The notes: generated by a model from the letters alone, not told the origin. Counted from the first letter of the stretch, positions 35,117-44,687 are shown. The stretch: 64,000 nucleotides of DNA from JAVBWI01 sp036677445 (GCA_036677445.1 JAVBWI010000014.1:117071-181070); one strand, 5' to 3'. Made by a program: numbers and translations.

Positions 35117-36724
35117 ATGGAACAAATTGTGCAGGACACGAAACAATCGGACATCGAAGCGGGCAATCTGGCGCTCGGCATTGAGCTTGGATCCACCCGC
35201 ATAAAAGCGGTGCTTTTAGACAGCGCCCACAATCAGATTGCGTCCGGCAGCCATACATGGGAAAGCCGGTTCGAAAACGGTTTATGGACGTACGCATTGG
35301 ATGATATCTGGAAAGGTATCCGGAACTGTTATGTACGGCTCGCGGTGGATGTGTATGAGAGATACGGAACAATGCTTAAAAACATCGGAGCGATCGGGGT
35401 ATCCGCGATGATGCACGGCTATCTGGCGTTCGATCAGCATGGCCGTTTATTGGTGCCTTTTCGCACCTGGCGCAATACGTACACGGAAACGGCTGCGGAA
35501 AAACTGTCGGGGCTGTTCGGGTCCAATATCCCTCAGCGCTGGAGCATTGCGCACCTGTATCAGGCCATATTGAACGGCGAGGAGCATGTCAATCAAATCA
35601 GCTATATGACGACGCTCGCGGGCTATATTCACTGGCAACTGACAGGGCAAAAGGTACTTGGCATTGGAGACGCGTCGGGTATGTTTCCGATAAACGACGC
35701 TGATCGGCAGTATGACAGCCGGATGCTGGCTGTTTTTGACGATTTGGTTGCGGACAAGGGGTTTGCGTGGAAGCTTGCCGATATTCTGCCGAAGATATTG
35801 CCTGCCGGCGAATGCGCCGGGACGCTTACCGAAGAAGGCGCGAGGCTTCTCGATCCATCGGGCACGATTGGCGCGGGTATACCCATGTGCCCTCCCGAGG
35901 GGGATGCGGGGACCGGAATGGTGGCGACGAACAGCGTGCGTAAACAGACAGGCAATGTCAGCGCGGGCACGAGCGTGTTCGCCATGGTCGTGCTCGAAAA
36001 GCCGCTGTCAAAGGTATATCCGGAAATAGATATGGTCACCACGCCTTCCGGCGATCCTGTGGCGATGGTGCATTGCAACAACTTTTTGAGCGACATAGAC
36101 GCGTGGGTAAAACTTCTCGGAGATGCCGCAAAAGCGCTGGGAGCGGAGTATGATACGGATAAGCTTTATGACACTCTTTATAAGAGCGCACTTCTGGGCG
36201 ATGCGGATTGCGGCGGGCTGGTGAGCTTCAATTACATCTCCGGCGAACATATTACGGGATTTGAACATGGCTGTCCGCTGTTCGCGCGCCTGCCTGACGC
36301 AAATTTTAGCCTGCCAAATTTGATGCGGACACATCTTTTTTCGGCATGCGCTTCGCTGAGGATAGGTATGGATATACTATTCAGGGAAAACGTTAAGCTC
36401 AATTCGGTCACGGGGCACGGCGGCTTTTTCATTGTTCCCGAAGTGGGCCAGCGGGTCATGGCCGGGGCGCTGATGACGCCGGTCAACGTCATATCGACAG
36501 CCAGCGAAGGCGGACCGTGGGGCATGGCAATACTTGCGATGTACATGAAGAATGACACCGGAAAAGGACTTGCCGATTATCTCTCCTGCATATTTGCCGA
36601 TGCCGGATGCAGGACAGTGGAGCCGGAAGCTGCGGACGCGGCGGGGTTTGCGGCGTTTATTGAGAAATATAAAGCGTGCCTTCCGGTTGAACGGGCGGCG
36701 GTGGAAGTATTCAACAGCAAATAA
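35117..36724 (+). CDS. FGGY-family pentulose kinase
   Basis: 535 residues from the ATG at 35117 (AAAGGAA upstream; the frame is open seven codons earlier without support). ATP-binding start LALGIELGSTRIKAVLLD, GIGDASGMFPI and GTSVFAMVVLEKP belong to the FGGY fold; catalytic Asp probably within EGDAGTGMVAT. It lies between the sugar importer and arabinose isomerase, so it most likely phosphorylates L-ribulose, but it is not close to classical AraB (compare the gene at 62129). Cytoplasmic. Confidence 0.85.
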   Translation: MEQIVQDTKQSDIEAGNLALGIELGSTRIKAVLLDSAHNQIASGSHTWESRFENGLWTYALDDIWKGIRNCYVRLAVDVYERYGTMLKNIGAIGVSAMMHGYLAFDQHGRLLVPFRTWRNTYTETAAEKLSGLFGSNIPQRWSIAHLYQAILNGEEHVNQISYMTTLAGYIHWQLTGQKVLGIGDASGMFPINDADRQYDSRMLAVFDDLVADKGFAWKLADILPKILPAGECAGTLTEEGARLLDPSGTIGAGIPMCPPEGDAGTGMVATNSVRKQTGNVSAGTSVFAMVVLEKPLSKVYPEIDMVTTPSGDPVAMVHCNNFLSDIDAWVKLLGDAAKALGAEYDTDKLYDTLYKSALLGDADCGGLVSFNYISGEHITGFEHGCPLFARLPDANFSLPNLMRTHLFSACASLRIGMDILFRENVKLNSVTGHGGFFIVPEVGQRVMAGALMTPVNVISTASEGGPWGMAILAMYMKNDTGKGLADYLSCIFADAGCRTVEPEAADAAGFAAFIEKYKACLPVERAAVEVFNSK

Positions 36725-36752
36725 TCTGATTCGGAATGGAGGGAATTGACTC

Positions 36753-38213
36753 ATGGCATATAAATTTTGGTTTATTGTCGGCAGCCAGCATCTGTACGGC
36801 CCTGAAGTACTGGAGGAGGTTGCCGGCCACGCGAAGGTCATGGCGGGTGGATTGGGCGCGGATGAAAACATACCGTTTGAGATTGCGTTCAAAGGCGTCG
36901 TCACGACGCCCGAGGAGATAAAGGAAGTATGCGTGGAAGCGAACAGCGACGCCGAGTGCGCCGGCGTCATTGCGTGGATGCATACGTTTTCGCCGAGCAA
37001 GATGTGGATAGGCGGCCTCATGCTGCTCAACAAGCCTTACCTGCATATCAATACGCAGTTCAATAAGCACCTGCCTTTTGATACCATTGATATGAATTTC
37101 ATGAACACCAATCAGTCGGCGCACGGCGACAGAGAGCATGGGTTCATCACTGCCCGGCTCAGGCTCAAAAGAAAGATTATCTGCGGCTACTGGGAAGACG
37201 AAGCGTTCCGCCGGAGAGTGGGCGGCTGGATGAGAAGCGCGGCGGGCGCGATGGCGAGCCGGAACGTCAGGGTGATGCGCTTGGGAGACAATATGCGCTA
37301 TGTCGCGGTCACAGAGGGCGATAAGGTGCAGGCCGAGAAGGACCTTGGATGGAGCGTCAACACCTACGGTGTGGGCGATCTTGCACAACGCGTGAACAGC
37401 GTGACGGACGATGAGGTCTTAAAAAAGATGGCTGAATACCGGTCGGAATACGAGATGAAAACGGATAATACGGATGCCGTGATATATCAGGCCAGGCTTG
37501 AGACCGCATTGGAACAGATGCTCAAATCCGGCGGCTTTGATGCCTATACGGACTGCTTTGAAGACCTTTTTGGCCTTGAGCAGCTGCCGGGGCTCGCAAC
37601 GCAGAACCTGATGGGCAAAGGCTACGGTTTCGGCCCGGAGGGCGACTGGAAGCAGGCGGCGCTGCAAGCCGTTATTGGCACGATGTCTCAGGGCCTGACA
37701 AAAGGCTATTCGTTTATTGAGGATTATACCTATCATTTTGAAGAAGGCAACGAGGCGGTGCTGGGCGCGCATATGCTGGAGGTATCGCCCGCGATTGCGA
37801 AAGAAAAACCTGCAATCGAGGTGCACCCGCTGGGCATCGGCGGCAAGGCAAACCCCGCGCGGCTCGTGTTTGAAGGAAAAGAGGGCGACGCGATACTTGT
37901 GACGCTCGTGGATATGGGCGGGCGGTTCCGCATGATTGTGCACGACGTCAAGGCGATATCGCCGCTTAAGAAGATGCCCAAACTGCCGGTGGCGAGCGTG
38001 ATGTGGCGTCCCATGCCGGATATGGTGACGGGCAACGAAGCGTGGATACGCGCAGGCGGTACGCACCACAGCGTGATTTCGTATGATCTGACCGCCGAAC
38101 ACATGGCGGACTTTGCGGAGATCATGGGGATCGAGTTCGTGCATATCGGCGCAGATACAACAATCGGCGATTTAAAGACAAAACTCGCCATGGGCGACAT
38201 CATCTGGAGCTGA
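36753..38213 (+). CDS. araA: L-arabinose isomerase
   Basis: 486 residues with TGGAGGG upstream. Unmistakable start YKFWFIVGSQHLYGPEVLEEV, WMHTFSPSKMWIGG, HINTQFN, MNFMNTNQSAHGDREHGF, and the end MGIEFVHIG...MGDIIWS. Manganese ligands (two Glu in the region around EDYTYHFEEGNE and two His) are present. Converts L-arabinose to L-ribulose; the kinase next door would make L-ribulose-5-phosphate. No araD epimerase is in the window. Confidence 0.96.
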   Translation: MAYKFWFIVGSQHLYGPEVLEEVAGHAKVMAGGLGADENIPFEIAFKGVVTTPEEIKEVCVEANSDAECAGVIAWMHTFSPSKMWIGGLMLLNKPYLHINTQFNKHLPFDTIDMNFMNTNQSAHGDREHGFITARLRLKRKIICGYWEDEAFRRRVGGWMRSAAGAMASRNVRVMRLGDNMRYVAVTEGDKVQAEKDLGWSVNTYGVGDLAQRVNSVTDDEVLKKMAEYRSEYEMKTDNTDAVIYQARLETALEQMLKSGGFDAYTDCFEDLFGLEQLPGLATQNLMGKGYGFGPEGDWKQAALQAVIGTMSQGLTKGYSFIEDYTYHFEEGNEAVLGAHMLEVSPAIAKEKPAIEVHPLGIGGKANPARLVFEGKEGDAILVTLVDMGGRFRMIVHDVKAISPLKKMPKLPVASVMWRPMPDMVTGNEAWIRAGGTHHSVISYDLTAEHMADFAEIMGIEFVHIGADTTIGDLKTKLAMGDIIWS

Positions 38214-38243
38214 TGCCGGAAACACTTGACGTATTTAAAGGCC

Positions 38244-38287
38244 AAAGGGGCTGCTATGCTAAAATATGAGTTGCGACAGCCCTTTTG
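38244..38287 (+). terminator. Possible terminator after araA
   Basis: AAAGGGGCTG paired with CAGCCCTTTT (one bulged G), 23-base loop, ending in four T's. The long loop makes it less certain. Confidence 0.5.
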
Positions 38288-38426
38288 CTGAACACAAAGG
38301 GGAATCATTCAGCCTAACGGAAATATTGAGGTGTTTTGTTAACACTAATTTTACAGCATACCCAAGAAGAACACTGTAATATGAAATCGGGAAATTGTAG
38401 AAGGCATATGAAATGAGGGCTTATCC

Positions 38427-39398
38427 ATGAGAAATGTACGCATTCTCATTATGTTAATTATTTCCATGATGCTTTTTTCAGCAGCATGCGCGAAAGGCAA
38501 AGATAGCTCCTCCAAGGTGCGGGAAAATAAAGTTTCTACCCCAGTAAGCGCGACAAATACAGATATCTCATCTACCCCGGTATGCTCGAAAGACAATGTG
38601 AGCTCCTTCGTGGTGCAAGAAGATATACTTTCTACCCCCGCATCCATGAAACCGACAAAAGAAGGTGCCACTTCTTCCGCTAATCCAACGCACTTGGTAT
38701 CAGCCTTGCATGAAACAGATAAGAACGGAAGCTTTGTCTTAAGGATGAGGGATGTTGCTGGAGATTCGGCTATAAAGCTGATTGAGGCAAGCAAATTATA
38801 CAACGAAGATGAGCATTTTAAGCTAAAAATAGTGTACGAAAACGGGCAAGCTATCGAAGGAGTATTAAATTCAAATTTGTTAAAAGAGGATTTCTTCTAT
38901 TGCGTAGATATGACAGGCGACGGATATCCAGAAATCGCATTCCCTGACTTGGGATATGAAAATTCTAAAGGTCTTTCGGCTCCTCTGATATTAGAAATCG
39001 AAAACGGTCAAATTGTTGAAATACCGCTCTTCACAATCAATGAGGGGTCTGAAAACTTTTCAGTACCAAAGAGCGGCGTGGATAAGATTACGGTCGCCAG
39101 CAAACAAACGGGTAAGGAATATGTTTTTGACATCACGCCCCTAAGCGAACTAAAAAAGGTACATGCGAAGGAGCTTCAGTTTGTTGCACCGTCAACCGGA
39201 GTCTATTCCTGCGATATATCGCATATAGCCGGAAGCAAGTATGGGCTAACCTGGAAGAGCTTTATTGAGTTATGGTTCGAAATAAATGGAGCGGGAGAGC
39301 CTTATGCTGCAATAGTGGCTACTGTTGTTTCGACGGCTGAATACAGTGAGGGCAGATGGGCCATAACGGAAGAACTGCAAACGCTTGAATATCAATAG
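38427..39398 (+). CDS. Lipoprotein of unknown function
   Basis: 323 residues. Signal peptide RILIMLIISMMLFSAAC with lipobox SAAC. Residues 25-85 are a low-complexity Ser/Thr/Lys linker with an imperfect repeat at DNA level (VRENKVSTPVS and VQEDILSTPAS, each after a Ser-rich stretch). The rest (CVDMTGDGYPEIAFPDLGY) has a calcium-loop or FG-GAP-like look and is probably a beta-rich outer-surface domain. The gene is clearly more A+T-rich than neighbours and lies beside a dead transposase, suggesting transfer. Function unknown. Confidence 0.75.
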   Translation: MRNVRILIMLIISMMLFSAACAKGKDSSSKVRENKVSTPVSATNTDISSTPVCSKDNVSSFVVQEDILSTPASMKPTKEGATSSANPTHLVSALHETDKNGSFVLRMRDVAGDSAIKLIEASKLYNEDEHFKLKIVYENGQAIEGVLNSNLLKEDFFYCVDMTGDGYPEIAFPDLGYENSKGLSAPLILEIENGQIVEIPLFTINEGSENFSVPKSGVDKITVASKQTGKEYVFDITPLSELKKVHAKELQFVAPSTGVYSCDISHIAGSKYGLTWKSFIELWFEINGAGEPYAAIVATVVSTAEYSEGRWAITEELQTLEYQ

Positions 39399-39399
39399 T

Positions 39400-39777
39400 T
39401 GATCTGGAAAAGAGACTTTTCCTCTCGCTTGTGGGGTCTGAGCCTTGGCGATGATCATCTCATTGATTTCGCCCAAAATCTCCGGTGTTAACCGCTTACG
39501 GAAGCACACCATCAACGACGGCCGAAGGGTGGCTTGCTGTCGTCATATTCCCAGTATCCGCAGAAGTATTGGAGATACGCGCCCTCTTGTATCTGAAGCG
39601 TAATTTCCCCATCGGAGTACCCGTATTCAGACTGGATGATGCAGGCTTCGAGTCCAAGCCTGGGCGATTTGGCGATGTTACCCTTTTTGCTCGTGAAAGG
39701 CTTTGCATACCGCATTTCGATATCCTTCCACGGTATGCTTTGCACCTTCTTGATCCATCGGTTTTCGGGATTTAGTT
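39400..39777 (-). pseudogene. Broken IS5/DUF772-type transposase remnant
   Basis: The minus strand encodes ENRWIKKVQSIPWKDIEMRYAK, then GYSDGEITLQIQEGAYLQYFCG and a frame change near 39515, then VCFRKRLTPEILGEINEMII. This is the N-terminal region of IS5-group transposases in the right order. The start region is interrupted by a stop, there is at least one frameshift, and everything after about residue 120 (including the catalytic domain) is gone. No terminal inverted repeats were found. An old, dead insertion. Confidence 0.75.
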
Positions 39778-39910
39778 AGATGCTAATTATGTCTGTTTGG
39801 TGCAGTTTGCCAGGTATCTTGGTTTTTTAAGTTCGAGAAGAAACTATGTTAAATTTTATAAGTCGTAAATGTAACTGCTGCCCTTGTTTTATCCTTGTTT
39901 TAGTAGTATA

Positions 39911-40858
39911 TCACTTGACTATATTTTTCATAGAATCTCCGCCCAGATAAGCTTTGAGGTTGCTTAAAATGATCGCAATCGTCTTATCAAAGGTACAGGG
40001 CAAAAAATCACGTCCTGCTATATGCGGGGTAATAATGACATTTTGCATTTTCCAAAGCCTATGGGAGGGGGGAAGAGGCTCTTCTTCCATCACATCCAGC
40101 GCCGCGCCGCCCAGACGGTTTTGTTCCAAAGCAAGGCAAAGGGCGTCCGTATCGACTGTGCTTCCGCGTCCGGTATTGATGAATACCGCACCAGGCTTTA
40201 CAAGATTAAACATCTTTTCATTCAGCAAATGCCTGGTTTGCGGCGTCGCGGGTAATGAAAGCGAGATAATATCCGCCCGGGGCAGTAATTTTTCAAGGTC
40301 TTCAATCGTATAAAGCTCATCGGCGTATTCGCAGGGCTGCAAATTGCTTTTGCGTAAGCCGATCACATAGGTTCCAAACGCTTTCAGTTTTTTGGCGAAA
40401 CTGGTGCCGATATCACCTAAACCGATGATGAGTGCGGTGGAACTACAGAGCATCAGTTCATCGCCCTCGTCCCGCCATATGCAATGACTTTGGTTGTTAC
40501 GGTAGATATGCAGCTTTTTGCATAAAGAAAGCAGCAGTGCCAATATAAATTCCGATTGCGCTTCTCCATACGCGCCGCTGGCGGAAGTGACCAATACGTT
40601 ATCATTGAGAATACCCTTGCCCATATATGCGTCTGCCCCGGCGGTAATAAGCTGGAGCCATTTTAATTTGGGCGCATTGCGCAAACTAGAGGGGGGAGGA
40701 TTCCCAAAGATGATATCCGCCTCGCTGATTTGACTGTTAGTTGGCTCGCAATTGGTACAAAAATCAAAAACCACATCCTGCGCAGCATCACAAAATAACT
40801 TTTGCTGCTGCGCGTTTAAAGGAAGCAGCACCATGATTTTATATCGATAATTCTTCAA
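39911..40858 (-). CDS. D-2-hydroxyacid dehydrogenase
   Basis: 315 residues from a TTG at 40858, six bases behind GGAGGTC; the first ATG eight codons on has no ribosome site. NAD-binding ALIIGLGDIGTSFAKKLKAFG, then catalytic residues in order: Arg in NTGRGSTVDTDAL, Glu in LDVMEEEPLP and His in ITPHIAGRD. It would interconvert a D-2-hydroxyacid and a 2-oxoacid, for example glycerate and hydroxypyruvate given the glycerate kinase nearby. A paralog lies at 50961, on the far side of the TRAP genes. Confidence 0.88.
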   Translation of the reverse strand: MKNYRYKIMVLLPLNAQQQKLFCDAAQDVVFDFCTNCEPTNSQISEADIIFGNPPPSSLRNAPKLKWLQLITAGADAYMGKGILNDNVLVTSASGAYGEAQSEFILALLLSLCKKLHIYRNNQSHCIWRDEGDELMLCSSTALIIGLGDIGTSFAKKLKAFGTYVIGLRKSNLQPCEYADELYTIEDLEKLLPRADIISLSLPATPQTRHLLNEKMFNLVKPGAVFINTGRGSTVDTDALCLALEQNRLGGAALDVMEEEPLPPSHRLWKMQNVIITPHIAGRDFLPCTFDKTIAIILSNLKAYLGGDSMKNIVK

Positions 40859-40883
40859 AGCGACCTCCGCAATCGAAATCGAT

Positions 40884-40915
40884 AAAAAAAGAACCGATAC
40901 GGAATACCGGTTCTT
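40884..40915 (-). terminator. Terminator after the rpiR gene
   Basis: AAGAACCG / CGGTTCTT stem; on the minus strand it is followed by a T7 run (plus-strand AAAAAAA at 40884-40890). Confidence 0.85.
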
Positions 40916-40926
40916 TTGGACGTAAC

Positions 40927-41775
40927 CTATAGACCTAAATGGTAGCCTTTATTGAGGAATTCTTCAGTCTGCTGCAAGGTTTCCACCGCTCTCGACCGAT
41001 CAAGCAGCGCGATGGCTGCCGTAATATAATTGATGAGGCAAATGGGCGCGGCAAACGAGTTTTTAAAGGAAATGCCGCCCACGCTGCAGGGAAGGAATAT
41101 GTCACCGTAATTGCGGATAGCTGAAAAATTCTGGCTGGTGAACAAGATGATGCGTACGCCGCGTTTGCGAAGCCAAAGTATGAGATTGGCCGCGGTTTTG
41201 GAATAGCGCGGAAAAAGGAATGCGATACAAACATCCTGTTCGTTGCAGCCGATAAGCTCTTCCGGGTATATCATGCCAGCCGATTGTATCAACCGCACGT
41301 TGGGGCGTATCTGCCCCAGACGCGAGGTCATATAGTGCGCCAGAGCGAAGGAGCTGCGCATGCCAAGTATAAAGACATTCCTGGCTTTGCTGGCTTCGTC
41401 TACTGACGCAGACAGATCCTTGTGGGATATATTCGCAAATGTTGTGGTAATATCCGTAATGTCGTTTTGCATCGTATCCGTTAAAAGCTGGTCCTGCTCT
41501 ACCATATCTGTCCGATAGATCGCACGTTCGGGCAGGCTGACCTTATCCATCAGGCTGTTTTGTATATCCTTTTGCATATCGGAATATCCATTATAACCCA
41601 GCATGCGCGCAAAGCGAATGATCGTCGTAGTGCTGACGCCTATCTTCATTGCAACATCCTCAAGGGTACAAAAAGCGAAAGTATCGGAATGTTCCAAGAA
41701 ATAAACCGCTACCGTTTTTTGTGAATGGGTCAGTTCGTCAAAGCATTCATTTATTTTACTGGAAAAGTGAGCCAT
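40927..41775 (-). CDS. RpiR/MurR-family transcriptional regulator
   Basis: 282 residues from the ATG at 41775, behind AAAGGAG. N-terminal helix-turn-helix FCTLEDVAMKIGVSTTTIIRFARMLGYNGYSDMQ, C-terminal SIS sugar-isomerase domain (VFILGMRSSFALAHYMTSRL; FLFPRYSKTAANLILWLRKRG) that binds phosphosugars or related acids. It lies among glycerate-pathway genes and probably controls them. Its own promoter contains an inverted repeat. Confidence 0.9.
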   Translation of the reverse strand: MAHFSSKINECFDELTHSQKTVAVYFLEHSDTFAFCTLEDVAMKIGVSTTTIIRFARMLGYNGYSDMQKDIQNSLMDKVSLPERAIYRTDMVEQDQLLTDTMQNDITDITTTFANISHKDLSASVDEASKARNVFILGMRSSFALAHYMTSRLGQIRPNVRLIQSAGMIYPEELIGCNEQDVCIAFLFPRYSKTAANLILWLRKRGVRIILFTSQNFSAIRNYGDIFLPCSVGGISFKNSFAAPICLINYITAAIALLDRSRAVETLQQTEEFLNKGYHLGL

Positions 41776-41823
41776 TGCAAAAACTCCTTTGGCGGGTCCC
41801 ATCTTTCGTTAATATTTATAGAT

Positions 41824-41852
41824 AATGTAACATTATGGTGTTACCTTGTCAA
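41824..41852 (-). promoter_or_regulatory. rpiR promoter with inverted repeat in the spacer
   Basis: On the minus strand TTGACA (41852-41847), 17 bases, TACATT (41829-41824). GTAACA-N6-TGTTAC (41827-41844) fills the spacer and touches the -10, a layout fitting autorepression. Confidence 0.55.
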
Positions 41853-41877
41853 TTCCAAGAGTTACGGCAGGCAATGC

Positions 41878-43149
41878 CTAAAAACGGACGATATTTGTGA
41901 TATCGGCCATATGGCAGCCTGGAGTCAGACCGCAGGCGCGCATGAGGAAATTCAGCTTGTCAATGCGTTCACCGGAGCGCGGCGCGCCGTTTTTGATAAA
42001 GCCTACTTCCAGTCCGACGGCGAAATCCATGATAACATCGCCTACAACACCGCCCGAACGGCCGGAAGGTACCGAAAACATGCCGCGTTTTTTACCGTAG
42101 TAATGGGCGTCCAGCGCCTCGGTCAGCGTACCAACCTGGTTGGGCTTCAAGACAAAACCATCTGCCGCATGGGTTTCGTAGGCCCTGCGGAGCCTTTCAG
42201 GGTTGGATACGATCAGGTCGTCGCCGATGATTATGGAGCGTTTGATCCTTTCAACGGCCTTCGGGTAGTTTTCCCAATCATTTTCATCCAGTATATCTTC
42301 GACAAAAACCAGAGGAAACTGCTCGCTCAAGCCTTTCGTGTAGTCGATCAGTTCTTCTGCCGTTACATATCCGCCTTTTAATAAATATTTATTTTTTGCC
42401 GCGTCGTACATTTCACTGGAAGCGCAATCCAGCGCAAACGCCACTTTGCCATGGTAACCGCAGGCATCCACCGCCTCAGAAATCAGGCCCAAAACTATAG
42501 CAGGGTCATCGGATGGCGCAACCCAGCCGTAAGAGCGCGCCACCTCCGGCGCTTTGCCCAGGTATTTTTGCAGTATGCCGCCAAGCTTCTGAAAGCATTT
42601 AACCGCGATTTCCACCGCCTCGTAGATGCTGTCCGCTTTATACGGCACAATAAGGAATTCGTTGAAGGCCAATACGATATCGCCGTATCTTCCGCCGTTC
42701 ACTACGTTAAACGAGGGTACGGGCACGGACTTAATGCTGCGCCCGCAAAGGTATTCGTAAGCCGGTTTGTTCGCGGCCTCCGCCGCTGCACGGAATGCCG
42801 CGATGGAAGTGCTGTAGATGGCGTTGCCGCCTAAATTGCTTTTGTTGGGCGTACCGTCAAGCTCAATCATTTTTTCATCGATTGCACGCTGGTCGGAAAC
42901 ATCCATACCGATGATGGCAGGCCCGATGACGTTGACGACGTTGTCCACGGCTTTGTGTACGCTCATACCATCGTATTCCCCGGCATCGTCGTCGCGCAGC
43001 ACGTATGATTCATGCATGCCGACAGAACTTCCGGTAGGAGCGGCGCCACGGCCTGTCTGGCCGTTGTCTGTAATAATATCTACTTCAACCAGTGGACGGC
43101 ACTTGCAGTCTATCAACTGGCGCGCTGCCACATGTTTAATTTTTACCAT
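41878..43149 (-). CDS. Enolase-superfamily paralog with altered active site
   Basis: 423 residues, aligned over its whole length with bacterial enolase (~430) and almost without gaps. Retained, with E. coli numbering: Glu164 (E167), metal ligands Asp241 (D245), Glu284 (E289) and Asp310 (D316), Lys335 (K341), Arg364 and Ser365 (R370, S371), Lys386 (K392). Changed: Tyr155 for H158, Tyr207 for the catalytic acid E208 (RSYGWVAPS for GDEGGYAPN), Gly363 for H369, and CKCRP for the SRGNP start motif. It is 18 bases behind glycerate kinase, so in one operon. Normal enolase activity seems unlikely; a related dehydration or epimerisation is possible. Confidence 0.85.
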   Translation of the reverse strand: MVKIKHVAARQLIDCKCRPLVEVDIITDNGQTGRGAAPTGSSVGMHESYVLRDDDAGEYDGMSVHKAVDNVVNVIGPAIIGMDVSDQRAIDEKMIELDGTPNKSNLGGNAIYSTSIAAFRAAAEAANKPAYEYLCGRSIKSVPVPSFNVVNGGRYGDIVLAFNEFLIVPYKADSIYEAVEIAVKCFQKLGGILQKYLGKAPEVARSYGWVAPSDDPAIVLGLISEAVDACGYHGKVAFALDCASSEMYDAAKNKYLLKGGYVTAEELIDYTKGLSEQFPLVFVEDILDENDWENYPKAVERIKRSIIIGDDLIVSNPERLRRAYETHAADGFVLKPNQVGTLTEALDAHYYGKKRGMFSVPSGRSGGVVGDVIMDFAVGLEVGFIKNGAPRSGERIDKLNFLMRACGLTPGCHMADITNIVRF

Positions 43150-43167
43150 GTTAGTTACTCTCCTGAA

Positions 43168-44571
43168 TTACTTGATTTTTGGCACATACATAATATTGAA
43201 GTCGCAAAGGTTCGTGCCGGTATTTCCTGTGAACACGGTGTCATCCATAGCCGACAATGCCTCGTAGCACGCATGGCCGCGCAGAGCCGCAAAAACATCT
43301 ATGCCTTTGCCGCGCGCTGTTTTCAAGCTTTGCGAATCCGTAATGCCTCCCGCTACGGGAGTTGTGCCGTCTGTTCCTTCGGAGTCTATTGATAGCAGGC
43401 AAACGCCTTTTGCTTTATCTGCGGTCAGGGCGAAACTCAGGGTTTCTTCCTGAGATGGACCGCCGTGTCCTGTAATTTCACTGTTATCCAATATTTTTGT
43501 AGTCGCTTCACCCGAGGCAAGCACCACGCAGGGCGCGGATACCGGGTTGCCATAAGCCTGTATCTCCCGTGCGATAGAGGCTAAAACAGTACCGACATCC
43601 CGGCTTTCCCCCTCTAGATACGAGGTGAGGATTACGGCGGGGATGCCCATTTCCTCCGCAAATTGCTTGGCATAGATACAGGAATCGGGCAACGTGTTGA
43701 CCAGATAATAAGTGTTGTTGGGAAAAGCCTTGGGTGTTTCGCCTTCCGGCCCTGCATTCATAAGATAATCCACTACATTTTTGGGTAGACGGTCGGCCAC
43801 GTTATAATCACGTATGACACGGCGCGCGTCTTCCAACGTGGTAGTATCCGGCCCCATAGGCGTACTTTTATACGCAGCGTAGGGGATGCCGATATCACCT
43901 GTTGCAGGCGAGCCCACAGCGTCGCTGATGCCGAAGCCAATGAGCTCCGCTCCGCGCGCCTCGATCCGCTTGGCCAGCATGCCACCGTTAAATTGGGATA
44001 TATGGCGGCGGATTGCGTTGATTTCATAGATGTTGGCGCCGGTTTTGAGCATGACGTCCGTTACGACAATCTCATCCTCTAGGGTAATACCCGGGATAGG
44101 GCAGCTCATCAATGCGGAGCTTCCGCCGCTGATGACGACGATGAACAGGTCGTCTGGCCCGGCGTTGTCCACAATATCCAGGATTTTAAGGCAGGCCCTA
44201 TACCCCTCTTCGTTGGGGAGCGGATGCCCGCCGACATAAACCTCCGTTTTATTGAAAACGTCTGTTTCTTCCGCAATTTTTACAATGGCAATACCTCGTG
44301 TCAGTCGGTCGCCCAATATCTCATCCACAGCCATCGCCATATGGTTGCAGGCTTTGCCTGCGCCTAACAGATAAATATTGCGCTTCTTGGAAAGATCCCA
44401 GCTTTTAACGCCGATATGCAGCATATCGCCATCAAGCCGCATAATACTTTTGATCCTTTCCTTCGCATCCAGCTTTTGCAGCGTTTTTTCGGTTATATCC
44501 AAAACAATGCGGCGGGACTCGATATCACCATGTGATAAGATCTGGTCTCTATTGCGAATTTTTTGGCTCAT
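43168..44571 (-). CDS. Glycerate 2-kinase (GckA/MOFRL family)
   Basis: 467 residues. N-terminal DUF4147 domain with LLGAGKACNHMAMAVDEILG, VYVGGHPLPNEEGYRA and VISGGSSALMSCPIPGI; C-terminal MOFRL domain with TGHGGPSQEETLSFAL and IDSEGTDGTTPVAGGITD. These are the family's hallmark stretches. It phosphorylates D-glycerate to 2-phosphoglycerate with ATP, in the cytoplasm. Encoded just upstream of the enolase-like gene on the same strand, under a promoter that faces the OCD/TRAP operon. Confidence 0.92.
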   Translation of the reverse strand: MSQKIRNRDQILSHGDIESRRIVLDITEKTLQKLDAKERIKSIMRLDGDMLHIGVKSWDLSKKRNIYLLGAGKACNHMAMAVDEILGDRLTRGIAIVKIAEETDVFNKTEVYVGGHPLPNEEGYRACLKILDIVDNAGPDDLFIVVISGGSSALMSCPIPGITLEDEIVVTDVMLKTGANIYEINAIRRHISQFNGGMLAKRIEARGAELIGFGISDAVGSPATGDIGIPYAAYKSTPMGPDTTTLEDARRVIRDYNVADRLPKNVVDYLMNAGPEGETPKAFPNNTYYLVNTLPDSCIYAKQFAEEMGIPAVILTSYLEGESRDVGTVLASIAREIQAYGNPVSAPCVVLASGEATTKILDNSEITGHGGPSQEETLSFALTADKAKGVCLLSIDSEGTDGTTPVAGGITDSQSLKTARGKGIDVFAALRGHACYEALSAMDDTVFTGNTGTNLCDFNIMYVPKIK

Positions 44572-44658
44572 TTTAACCTCCGGCAGATGATCGTCCTTCG
44601 TTGGACTACAGCTCTCTCAAACTAGGGGATTAAGGGTAATGTATTATTTGTACCTAAA

Positions 44659-44687
44659 AGTATATTTTACTACATTTCAAATGTCAA
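44659..44687 (-). promoter_or_regulatory. Promoter of the glycerate kinase operon with AAATGTAGT motif
   Basis: On the minus strand TTGACA (44687-44682), 17 bases, TATACT (44664-44659). The spacer is four bases, AAATGTAGT (44677-44669), four bases: exactly the layout of the opposing promoter. Confidence 0.75.

Noticed and set aside
41878..43149. Annotating this gene simply as eno
   Set aside because: Three catalytic positions of enolase are replaced, so the standard activity is not supported by the sequence.
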